NCBI RefSeq assembly: GCF_029207565.1 | Contig: NZ_JANCMW010000003.1 | Location: 248,001-312,000 of the forward strand | Direction: 5' to 3' | Length of the DNA: 64,000 nt | Source: Marinobacter iranensis | Lineage (GTDB): Bacteria; Pseudomonadota; Gammaproteobacteria; Pseudomonadales; Oleiphilaceae | In this document: piece by piece, positions 17,485 to 24,896 of the stretch | Position numbering within the stretch: position 1 is the stretch's first letter | How the letters are laid out: every line of letters begins with the position of its first letter | Notes under the pieces: generated by a model | Database searches by the model: none | The model's input: the letters and a program-made list of their open reading frames with translations, nothing else | What the model was told of the DNA's origin: nothing | Translations under genes and position numbers: made by a program

Positions 17485-18798
17485 TTATCGAGTAGCCGTT
17501 GAAGGAAGCCAGGTGGCCAATTCCGGGAATGCGATCATCGAACCACAAACAACAACCGCAACAGCGACTGCCATTTTTGTTGCGGGATTGAATATCCTGC
17601 CAGCCGGAACCCCGCTGGTGCCGGCAGCGGCGTATACGCTCAAACCAACGGGTGGCGTGATCAACCCGAGCGTACAAATGACAGAGATGAAGACACCAAA
17701 CCACAAGACATCAATCTGGGCCTGCTCAATGACTGGCAACACAACGGGAAGTGCCATCAGGATAACGGCGGTACCCTCAATGAACATGAAGAGCAGGAAA
17801 AACGCCACGGCAAGTATCATCAGGATGATCGACGGATACTGAATCAGGAATTCGATCAATGACAAAATCCGGCGGGGCAACAAGGAAAAAGACACGAACC
17901 GGCCGAAAATTGCTGCTCCGATCAGGATCAGAATGATCATTCCGGTGACAACTGCGGTATCCCTGACCGAAGATGCAATGAAGGATCGATCCACTTTACC
18001 CAGCACCAGGGCTGTCACGAACGCTCCCAATGCACCAATCGCCCCAGCTTCGGTCGGCGTAACGAACCCGAGATAGATACCACCGAAAATAAGAGAAAAC
18101 ATGAATATCCCGACAGCCAACACCGTCAACATGCGACGCCAGCCCAGTTGAACACCTGATGAATGTGGCAAGTCATTGCCAGAAAGTGCAGGGTTTTTCC
18201 GGTGCATCACAATAACGCAGCCGACAAATACCAGCATGGTCAAAACGCCGGGAATCATGGCCGCCATGAACAGGTCGCTGATGGGTGTTTCAGTAATAAC
18301 ACCATAGAGAATCAAGATGATACTGGGAGGAATTATCCCAGATAATGAGCCACTCGCCGCGGCAATTGCCCCGGCCAGGTCACTCTTGAAGCCATAGCTG
18401 CGAAGCTCAGGCACAGCCACACTTCCCAGGGAGGCCGCGGTGGCCGCCCCAGAACCAGAAACAGCACCCAGAAAGCCGCCGATTACCACAGTCATTGAAC
18501 CGAGGACAGTCGGCTTTCCTCTGGACATCTTGTAAACCATGACAAAGGCATCCTGAACCACCCCGGACTTCAGGATGAACTGCGCCATAATCACGTACAG
18601 TGGAATCGTGGTCAGCGCATAACTCGCAACCTGGCCGAATGGATCAGATCGAAGGAACGCTGTCGCTATACTGAAGTCCTGGATGAAGACAAGGCCCAGC
18701 ACGCCTATTCCCAACAGAATAGAGTGAATATGCAAACCCATCGCCATCAGGAACAGAAAAGCACACAGGATGCTTAAGAGAAATAATGGATCACTCAT
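17485..18798 (-). CDS. TRAP transporter large permease (DctM type)
   Basis: A 437-residue polytopic permease of the DctM family. It has the conserved GGFLGAVSGSGAATAASLGS segment and SGSLSGIIPPSIILILYG, both typical of ion-transporter superfamily hairpins. It carries out Na+-coupled import of carboxylates delivered by the periplasmic DctP protein. The ATG has AAGGAG upstream. The gene follows dctP after an 81-bp gap that contains a strong hairpin (18829-18863), which would lower permease output relative to the binding protein. Length is normal for the family. Confidence 0.9.
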   Translation of the reverse strand: MSDPLFLLSILCAFLFLMAMGLHIHSILLGIGVLGLVFIQDFSIATAFLRSDPFGQVASYALTTIPLYVIMAQFILKSGVVQDAFVMVYKMSRGKPTVLGSMTVVIGGFLGAVSGSGAATAASLGSVAVPELRSYGFKSDLAGAIAAASGSLSGIIPPSIILILYGVITETPISDLFMAAMIPGVLTMLVFVGCVIVMHRKNPALSGNDLPHSSGVQLGWRRMLTVLAVGIFMFSLIFGGIYLGFVTPTEAGAIGALGAFVTALVLGKVDRSFIASSVRDTAVVTGMIILILIGAAIFGRFVSFSLLPRRILSLIEFLIQYPSIILMILAVAFFLLFMFIEGTAVILMALPVVLPVIEQAQIDVLWFGVFISVICTLGLITPPVGLSVYAAAGTSGVPAGRIFNPATKMAVAVAVVVCGSMIAFPELATWLPSTATR

Positions 18799-18828
18799 CC
18801 GCCTTGCAGCTCCTTAACCCTATATAAC

Positions 18829-18863
18829 GACGCAGTGCTCCCCCATCGGGGAAGCACTGCGTC
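18829..18863. other. Intra-operon stem-loop between dctP and dctM
   Basis: Perfect 11-bp arms (GACGCAGTGCT and AGCACTGCGTC) enclose an inner CCCC/GGGG pair with one bulged A and a small loop. No U-run follows. Such hairpins commonly protect the upstream message, so more binding protein than permease is made; that role is inferred. Confidence 0.75.
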
Positions 18864-18879
18864 ACTTTCTCATGAGATA

Positions 18880-19974
18880 TTAAAGGTCGTGTATCGCCTC
18901 AGGCACATCACCACCCTGCTCAATCACGATATCCCGCCACAGGCGAGCCAGCTTTTTACCCGGCAGGCCGTTTTCCTCAAGCATGTCGATGTAATCAAAC
19001 CAGGTCTGCTCCATACCTGACATCAGATGCTCTTCCACTTCGGGAGGCAGATCATGCACGGAAACGAACTCAGCACCGTCCTTTTGCGTGTCACGAATAA
19101 TAGACTTCCTGCGATCCACCCAAACCTGAGCACCTTTTCCAACCTGTTCCCCGGCAGCATCCAACATAATCTGCTGCAGATCCTCGGGAATCTCATTCCA
19201 CTGTTTCTGCGTCATGGCCATTGCCGAGGCAAAGTGACCGAGGTTGACGTCTGTTACCGTGTATTTGAACAGTTCGTCAAACCCGTAACCCGTCCAGTCT
19301 GAAATAAACAGGAAGCTGCCATCCAACGCACCGCGGCTCAACGCATCGAACAAATCGAATGTCGGCATGGTGATCGAGTTGATACCGACATTCTCCGCGT
19401 ACATTTCGTGGATTCGCGAAGGCGTGCGGAGAGTGACGCTCTTAACGTCGTCAACCGTTTCAAAACGATGCCCGGTGGTGGAAATGGAATACTCCTCAGA
19501 AATGGTAATAGGGATAGCCACAAGTCCATTTGCGCCATACTCCAGCTCAGAGAAGGTCTTTCCATCCATCAGCGGTACGTCACTCTCGATCAACGCCTTC
19601 AACGCCATGCTGCCAATCTTGGGGCTGGATTTTGCCAAAGGCAGCATTGGCACTTCGGACATCGGAAATGCTGAAGGGTCGTATGTCGGCAACAAAGGCG
19701 CTGCAATCTGGACGATCCCCTGCTTCAGCGCATCCGGCTCGTTGGTGGCCTTGACCAATTCCCCCGACAGAAACGGCGTAAACGTGATTCGCCCGTCACT
19801 TCTCTTCTCAACCTCTTCCATCCAGGGCTTGAAAAACCCCTGCCATTGACCATGACTGGCACTGAGGGCAGACGTCACACGGAAATTAAAACTCTCCTGA
19901 GCCATGACAGCCCCGGACACCAAACTTGTTGCCAATACGGCACCTGTCGCTACCTGACGAATAGACCGGAACAT
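18880..19974 (-). CDS. TRAP transporter substrate-binding protein (DctP type)
   Basis: A 364-residue periplasmic binding protein with a signal peptide (MFRSIRQVATGAVLATSLVS, cleaved near VMAQ). It has the TRAP-type body, including the VKSVTLRTPSRIHEMY region that holds the substrate-binding arginine. The start at 19974 is chosen because GAGAGGT lies 6 bp upstream; a TTG 15 bp earlier lies within this ribosome site. It is the first gene of the operon dctP-dctM-dctQ-lyase. The ligand is probably an organic acid that the lyase or the neighbouring hydratase can process. Confidence 0.88.
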   Translation of the reverse strand: MFRSIRQVATGAVLATSLVSGAVMAQESFNFRVTSALSASHGQWQGFFKPWMEEVEKRSDGRITFTPFLSGELVKATNEPDALKQGIVQIAAPLLPTYDPSAFPMSEVPMLPLAKSSPKIGSMALKALIESDVPLMDGKTFSELEYGANGLVAIPITISEEYSISTTGHRFETVDDVKSVTLRTPSRIHEMYAENVGINSITMPTFDLFDALSRGALDGSFLFISDWTGYGFDELFKYTVTDVNLGHFASAMAMTQKQWNEIPEDLQQIMLDAAGEQVGKGAQVWVDRRKSIIRDTQKDGAEFVSVHDLPPEVEEHLMSGMEQTWFDYIDMLEENGLPGKKLARLWRDIVIEQGGDVPEAIHDL

Positions 19975-20343
19975 AGAACACCTCTCCAACTTTTTGTTTT
20001 GAAAATTATCTGCCTGCTACCTGGGTGTAGCGAGTTTCCCTTGCAGCACACGACGCACAACGGCTCAACGAAAACCCGCACAACTGTTCTAAAACTTTGA
20101 TCATTAATTTATCGCATGTCAATATTTTTCTAGAATAGAATCCTATATTTTTGCCAAAAACGCCTCAACAGCCTCAAAACCTAACGCAAACCTGACCTTT
20201 CGTTTAATTATAAGGATCAATCCCCAATAAATTCTAAAGTATTTTACAAACACTTGTTCTACTATTAGGCTTTGCAGAATAAGAAAGCAAGCCTTGGCGA
20301 ACAATCCGGCTACAAGCGCCAGGCATAGCCACGGAGATCGAGC
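19975..20343. promoter_or_regulatory. Divergent intergenic region between the TRAP/lyase and tetR/hydratase operons
   Basis: This 369-bp stretch has no credible gene and is AT-rich in its second half (about 20100-20280). It must hold promoters for dctP (minus) and tetR (plus). A short palindrome TTCTAGAA lies near 20130, and AACACTTGTT lies near 20250. Either could be a TetR operator, but neither is long enough to be sure. No convincing sigma-54 element was found. Confidence 0.5.
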
Positions 20344-21069
20344 ATGCTGGAACCAGAACTGGATGGGGACATCCCCTTGAACACCACAGAAGATGACAGC
20401 GTACGCAGGCAAGACCGCAGCGAAGTCACCAAACAACGCATTCTTGACGCCTCAGAGCGGCTGTTCGCAACAAGAAGCTTCGCATCGGTGTCACTGAGGG
20501 AAATTGCCAAGGCAGCAGAGGTAGGTGTTGCCACCGTCAACTATCACCTTGGCAGCAAGGACGATCTCCTGAAAGCCGTTTTCCTTAGGCGTGCCATAGA
20601 GCTCAACAGGGAACGGGTTGCACTACTTTCCGAAGCTGAAACCCTGGCCGAAGGACAAGCAGTGCCTCTCAGGGGCATACTGAGAGCCCTGCTCCTTCCT
20701 GGAATTCGCTGGTCTTTTGATCCGGGTGGCAGAGGCCTGTTCATTCAGTTCATGATTCGCTGCCAGCTCGACCCGTCTTCCCCCCTTTACGAGCTCTTTT
20801 ATCGGGATGTACGCCACCTGCAGCGGTTTGTTCCTCATTTCAAGCAAACACTGCCGGAGCTGACAGAAGCAGACATTCACTGGCGAATGCATTTCACGCT
20901 TGGCGCCATGCACTACACCATCACTGACCTCAGCCGGCTGGATCAGGTCAGCAGCGGCCTCTGCAACACCTCCGATATGGAAGAGACCGTTAGCAGAATC
21001 GTTAACTTTTGCGAAGGGGCTTTTCGTTTTGCCCCTTTTAATCCTCCTCTCCCCCAGGAAAGGCTTTAG
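20344..21069 (+). CDS. TetR/AcrR family transcriptional regulator
   Basis: A 241-residue regulator with an N-terminal TetR helix-turn-helix (about 25-75): RILDASERLFATRSFASVSL, then REIAKAAEVGVATVNYHLGS and the KDDLLKAVF helix. The C-terminal ligand domain is helical and not recognisable by family. It is 12 bp upstream of the hydratase large-subunit gene and divergent from the TRAP/lyase operon. It therefore probably represses both units until an inducing acid or CoA ester is present. An unusual polar N-terminal extension of about 20 residues precedes the DNA-binding domain. Confidence 0.88.
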   Translation: MLEPELDGDIPLNTTEDDSVRRQDRSEVTKQRILDASERLFATRSFASVSLREIAKAAEVGVATVNYHLGSKDDLLKAVFLRRAIELNRERVALLSEAETLAEGQAVPLRGILRALLLPGIRWSFDPGGRGLFIQFMIRCQLDPSSPLYELFYRDVRHLQRFVPHFKQTLPELTEADIHWRMHFTLGAMHYTITDLSRLDQVSSGLCNTSDMEETVSRIVNFCEGAFRFAPFNPPLPQERL

Positions 21070-21081
21070 GAGTCCGCTATT

Positions 21082-22335
21082 ATGAGTCAGACAATTGCAG
21101 AGAAGATTTTTTCCCGCATCGCCGGACAAAAGGTATCAGCCGGCACGGAGCGTCTGTTCCCACCAGATCTTATAACCGCCTATGACTACCCCGGTTACAT
21201 TGACAAGTATGAGACCCAGATGGCCGACGAACTCGGCATCACCAAAGTAAACCATCCTGAAAAGTTCATCCTTTTCATTGACCACCTGTACCCGGCCGGA
21301 AACCCCAAGGCGCAGCAGATCCACGAGATCACACGCCGGTTCGCCAGGAACTATGGTTTCAAGCTGTATGAAGGCGACGGTATCGGGCACCAGGTAATAT
21401 CCGAGAAAGGCCACGTTCATCCGGGAATGTTTGTTACCCATTTCGACGGTCATATCAGCACCATCGGCGCACTCGGTGCTATTGGTATCGGCATACGCAA
21501 CAGCATGATCGAGGCCTTCGCCACTGAAGAAGTCTCGCTGGTTGTTCCTTCCTCGGTTCGCATTAATCTGGAAGGCAAACTGCAGCGCGGCGTTACCGCA
21601 CGCGATGTGTTCCACTGGATTGTTCGTAAAATTGGCCCCGACGGTTGCCGGCAGGCCGTCATTGAGTATGGCGGGAAGGGTCTTGGCAGCCTGGAAATGG
21701 ATGAGCGGTTTACCCTGTGCAATCTGGCAATGTTCCTCGGCGGCATTTCCGCAGTGATGGAAACTGATGAGAAAACCCATGCCTACCTCCGGCAGACCAC
21801 GGGGCAGGAGCATCCGCCTATGGCGCCTGATCCCGGTGCCCGGTATGAAAAGGAAGTGACCATCAACCTGTCGGAGGTGGAGCCGGTACTGGTTGCGCCG
21901 CCCTCGCCAGCCAATACCATTCCTATCAGCGAAGCCCTGGGCGTTCGCATTGACTCAGGCTATATAGGGTCTTGTGCCAGTGGTCGCATCAAAGACTTCG
22001 AGCAGGCAGTGGAAATCCTGGAAGGTCGGCGGGTTGCCGAGGGCTTTCGTCTGAATGCCGTGCCCACGACTACCGCAATCCAGGCCCAGATGAGTGAACT
22101 GGGGCTCACCCCTAAGCTGATCAGGTCGGGAGCCCAGGTCCACGTCTCCACCTGCGATTTCTGCATTGGCCAGATGGGTGCCCTCACCGAAGGGGAACGC
22201 TCAGTATCAACCGGCACACTCAATATTCCAGGGCGCATGGGGAGTAATCGCGCGGAGATCTATACCGCAAGCCCCTACACCATTGCCGCCACGGCAGTGC
22301 ACGGAAAAATTGTCGATCCACGTACGATGCTTTAA
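21082..22335 (+). CDS. Aconitase/3-isopropylmalate dehydratase family large subunit (LeuC/DmdA-like)
   Basis: A 417-residue large subunit with three iron-sulfur cysteines: Cys298 in GSCASGR, and Cys358 and Cys361 in the CDFC motif. These would hold a 4Fe-4S cluster that activates a hydroxyl for dehydration/hydration. The length and GSCASGRIKDF segment fit the two-subunit LeuC/homoaconitase/dimethylmaleate hydratase branch rather than full-length aconitase. The gene is preceded by TTAGGAG and follows tetR closely; its small subunit starts 18 bp downstream. No leucine pathway genes (leuA, leuB) are nearby, so a catabolic hydratase is more likely than leucine synthesis. Confidence 0.85.
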   Translation: MSQTIAEKIFSRIAGQKVSAGTERLFPPDLITAYDYPGYIDKYETQMADELGITKVNHPEKFILFIDHLYPAGNPKAQQIHEITRRFARNYGFKLYEGDGIGHQVISEKGHVHPGMFVTHFDGHISTIGALGAIGIGIRNSMIEAFATEEVSLVVPSSVRINLEGKLQRGVTARDVFHWIVRKIGPDGCRQAVIEYGGKGLGSLEMDERFTLCNLAMFLGGISAVMETDEKTHAYLRQTTGQEHPPMAPDPGARYEKEVTINLSEVEPVLVAPPSPANTIPISEALGVRIDSGYIGSCASGRIKDFEQAVEILEGRRVAEGFRLNAVPTTTAIQAQMSELGLTPKLIRSGAQVHVSTCDFCIGQMGALTEGERSVSTGTLNIPGRMGSNRAEIYTASPYTIAATAVHGKIVDPRTML

Positions 22336-22353
22336 TGCTTTGAGGTAACCGTC

Positions 22354-22866
22354 ATGCTTCCAACTATTCGCGGCAGAGTTGCCTGGGTATTTCAGGAACC
22401 GAATTTCGACATTGACCTGATTGTTGGTGTCGACCACATGAAAACGCAGGAAATCGATATATTGAAGTCGGTCTGTATGACCAGTTACGACGCCCGCTTT
22501 CCCGACGAAGTCCAGCCTGGCGACGTGATTGTCGGTGGTGCAAATTTCGGCTACGGACACCCACACTATCCATCCTGTCGGGCACTGCGGGCACTTGGTG
22601 TCAGCGCAATCATTGCCGAATCCTTCTCACCCGGGTTCTATCGCGGGGAGTCGTCAAATGGTTTTCCTCTCATTGAGTGCCCGAACGTTTCAACGACGGT
22701 TAAAAGATGGCAGACAGTAGCTTTCGACTGGGACAATGAGACCCTGACCATAGCCGAGACTGGAGAAAAACTTGCTTGCCAGAAGGTGCCCCAGAAAAGC
22801 AAGGATCTGATACTGACGGACGGCATCATCGGCTACCTGAAGCAAGTGAGGCTGAGCAAACAGTAG
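22354..22866 (+). CDS. Aconitase/3-isopropylmalate dehydratase family small subunit (LeuD-like, altered substrate loop)
   Basis: A 170-residue swivelling-domain subunit with GDVIVGGANFGYG followed by AIIAESFSPGFYRGESSNGF and PLIECP, the LeuD pattern. In LeuD and aconitase the NFG segment continues as GSSREH, which supplies substrate-binding serine and arginine. Here it reads GHPHYPS. The partner large subunit has all cluster cysteines, so the pair is probably active but recognises another substrate. GAGG lies upstream of the ATG. It is the last gene of tetR-leuC-like-leuD-like. Confidence 0.82.
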   Translation: MLPTIRGRVAWVFQEPNFDIDLIVGVDHMKTQEIDILKSVCMTSYDARFPDEVQPGDVIVGGANFGYGHPHYPSCRALRALGVSAIIAESFSPGFYRGESSNGFPLIECPNVSTTVKRWQTVAFDWDNETLTIAETGEKLACQKVPQKSKDLILTDGIIGYLKQVRLSKQ

Positions 22867-22874
22867 CGACCAGA

Positions 22875-22931
22875 TGAATCCGGGAAGGGCATCATCGTTG
22901 AGGAAGGCAAGGGCTTCCCCTTCCGGATTCA
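22875..22931. terminator. Long inverted repeat between convergent genes (probable bidirectional terminator)
   Basis: The arms TGAATCCGGGAAGGG (22875-22889) and CCCCTTCCGGATTCA (22917-22931) pair over 15 positions with one mismatch and one G-T pair, enclosing a 27-nt loop. The structure lies between the hydratase small subunit (ends 22866) and the convergent hydrolase gene, whose stop codon overlaps the right arm. There is no long U-run, so termination is likely but not certain. Confidence 0.55.
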
Positions 22932-23768
22932 CCTCTGACTACCCCCCAACAAAAACTCCGACAATGCTGAATTATACCGCCTCGCATCCTCAATATAGGG
23001 AGCATGCCCCAGCCCACTAAGCTCCAGGTGACGTACATCCGGTATTGTTTCCAGTAGCGGTTCTGCTTTTTTCAGCGGTGCCACCCTGTCCTGGTCACAG
23101 GTAATGACCAGTGTGGGCGCCTGAATCTTCGCCAGCTCCGGCGTCAGATCCTCCGTCTGGATCGCCCAGGCGGCATTGGCGACACCCTCTGATCTGGATT
23201 CAGCGGCAATCCTTGCCACCTTCCTGAACACCTCTTCGCTGGTCCCTTCCGGCAACATACCTTTCGCCCGCCGTTCACCGTAAACCTCGGGCGGCAAATC
23301 CCTGAGTTCTTCCAGGCGCCGCCGGTATCGTTCGTTGGCACCGCCGCTCTGGCCCAGGCCATGCCCGGGATGGGTGCAAGACAACACCAGACGTTTGACC
23401 AGCCCAGGTTCGAGCACTGACATCTTCATGGCCACTAGCCCGCCCATGGAGTGACCAACCACGTTAACTGACCCCGGCCATACCCTCCTGGCGAACTCGA
23501 TGGCCACCCGGGCCAGGGCCTCGACGGTTGTCCCCGCCGCATCCGACTTGCCGTAGCCGGGTGCGTCCCAGGCGACCATGTTCATCCTGGGCGCAAGCTC
23601 ACTGAGCTGATCCTGCCAACTGGAGGCGTTGCCGTTCAATCCATGGAGGAAGAGGACCGGCTCGCCCTCACCACTTTCAAGAAAGCTGACCCAACCGTGT
23701 CCCAGGTTGGCCCCGAATCGCGGAGCCGATGTTTCAGCACTGCGTGCATCGTTCATGTGTGAACTCAC
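22929..23768 (-). CDS. Alpha/beta hydrolase
   Basis: A 279-residue alpha/beta-hydrolase-fold protein with the oxyanion segment LFLHGLNGN, the nucleophile elbow GHSMGG (Ser107) and a C-terminal catalytic histidine in GLGHAPYIED. No signal peptide is visible, so it is probably cytoplasmic. Either a GTG at 23768 or an ATG four codons later could be the start; both follow AAAGAG. The related families include esterases, lactonases and C-C hydrolases, and the substrate cannot be chosen from sequence. It is convergent with the hydratase operon and lies 26 bp after the lipoprotein hydrolase gene. Confidence 0.82.
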   Translation of the reverse strand: MSSHMNDARSAETSAPRFGANLGHGWVSFLESGEGEPVLFLHGLNGNASSWQDQLSELAPRMNMVAWDAPGYGKSDAAGTTVEALARVAIEFARRVWPGSVNVVGHSMGGLVAMKMSVLEPGLVKRLVLSCTHPGHGLGQSGGANERYRRRLEELRDLPPEVYGERRAKGMLPEGTSEEVFRKVARIAAESRSEGVANAAWAIQTEDLTPELAKIQAPTLVITCDQDRVAPLKKAEPLLETIPDVRHLELSGLGHAPYIEDARRYNSALSEFLLGGSQR

Positions 23769-23794
23769 TCTTTGTAACGTGTCTCTTGGATCAC

Positions 23795-24871
23795 TCAGTC
23801 CATGTCCGCAAACGGGTCGTCTTCCGCTCCGGAACCCTGGAGTAACTCGTTTTTTTGCCGTGATTCACCGCTTTCGTCACCGTCGGAATCGTCATCCAAC
23901 GGGAACAGCGCACGTTCCTTCTCGCCCGCCAACAGGTAGCGTGCGCCAGCCACCGACATCTTCTGGCCGCTGTGACCTACTCCGTAGACCGTTTCCAGTT
24001 CCCAGTTGAATTCCGTACCCAGTTCTTCCGCCTTGGCCTTGTTCGCGGCGTAGAAGTTCTTGCCTTTTTCCAGGCGATGGGCACCCTGGGCGATGGCGAT
24101 ATCCAGCTTGCTGAGCAGTCGGTGGGAGGGGTCGTTGTCGGCGGTGCCGAGCATGATGACCAGGTGGTGCGCGTAGGAGGGCTTGAGGTCTTCTTCCTCA
24201 ACGCCGGTATTCTTGAGCCCGTAGCGCAATGGCAGACTCCAGTCCGGGAAGGTGTATGTGCCGGAGTTGGCCGCAACAGCGGTGCCAATTCGGGCCTGCG
24301 GGTACAGCATCACCATGCGGGTGACGAACTGGGCACCGCTGCCGTGGCCCCAGATGTCGTATTCGGTGGCCTCAAGGGCGAAGGCATCCCGCAGCTTGTC
24401 GAACGCCCGCTCCAGGGCGGCGAAGGAGGACTGCTCCGGCGGATTGCGCTGGCCCTTGGTTTCGTCCACGGAGGAAGAATCCGGAGTTACCCAGTTGCCG
24501 GTCTGGTAACCCCAGCCGGTTGGGAAATCCTCTTCCGATATCTCGGGAGCGACAATCAGCACGTCGTACTCGTTGGCGTAAGCGCCCCAGAAATCCCGGT
24601 ACACATCCGCATCACGGCGCCCACCGTGCATCACCATGACTACCGGGGTATCGGCGGTCAGTTCGTCCGGGCGTGTGTACCACAGCCGCATATCCACCGG
24701 CTTTTCCGGGGTGCCGGCCTCCACCACAATCGAGCTGTAGCGCTCAAAGGTTTCCGGGTCGAAAATGTCGGATTCGCTGTCTTCCGAATAGGCGACAGGT
24801 TCCGTTGTCACTGTCTGACAGCCCGTCAGCAGCGAGAAAAGCGCGGCTAAAAAAATGGCGATCATCTTCAT
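23795..24871 (-). CDS. Lipoprotein with alpha/beta-hydrolase fold (esterase/depolymerase-like)
   Basis: A 358-residue protein beginning with a lipoprotein signal (lipobox LLTGC, Cys18), so it is probably anchored to a membrane on the periplasmic side. The body has a hydrolase fold: VVMVMHGGRRDADVYRDFW, the nucleophile elbow GHGSGA and a late histidine in VYGVGHSGQKM. It resembles PHB-depolymerase/feruloyl-esterase-like lipoproteins. The last 40 residues are strongly acidic (DDDSDGDESGE), with a probable disordered tail. It sits downstream of the peptide transporter genes. The substrate is unknown. Confidence 0.75.
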   Translation of the reverse strand: MKMIAIFLAALFSLLTGCQTVTTEPVAYSEDSESDIFDPETFERYSSIVVEAGTPEKPVDMRLWYTRPDELTADTPVVMVMHGGRRDADVYRDFWGAYANEYDVLIVAPEISEEDFPTGWGYQTGNWVTPDSSSVDETKGQRNPPEQSSFAALERAFDKLRDAFALEATEYDIWGHGSGAQFVTRMVMLYPQARIGTAVAANSGTYTFPDWSLPLRYGLKNTGVEEEDLKPSYAHHLVIMLGTADNDPSHRLLSKLDIAIAQGAHRLEKGKNFYAANKAKAEELGTEFNWELETVYGVGHSGQKMSVAGARYLLAGEKERALFPLDDDSDGDESGESRQKNELLQGSGAEDDPFADMD

Positions 24872-24896
24872 GGCGCAAATTCCTTCATATTGTTGT

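Noticed and set aside
20060..20090. Possible sigma-54 element upstream of dctP (minus strand GG-N10-GC)
   Set aside because: Only the GG and GC dinucleotides fit. The flanking bases differ from TGGCAC and TTGCA at most positions, and no activator dyad is nearby.
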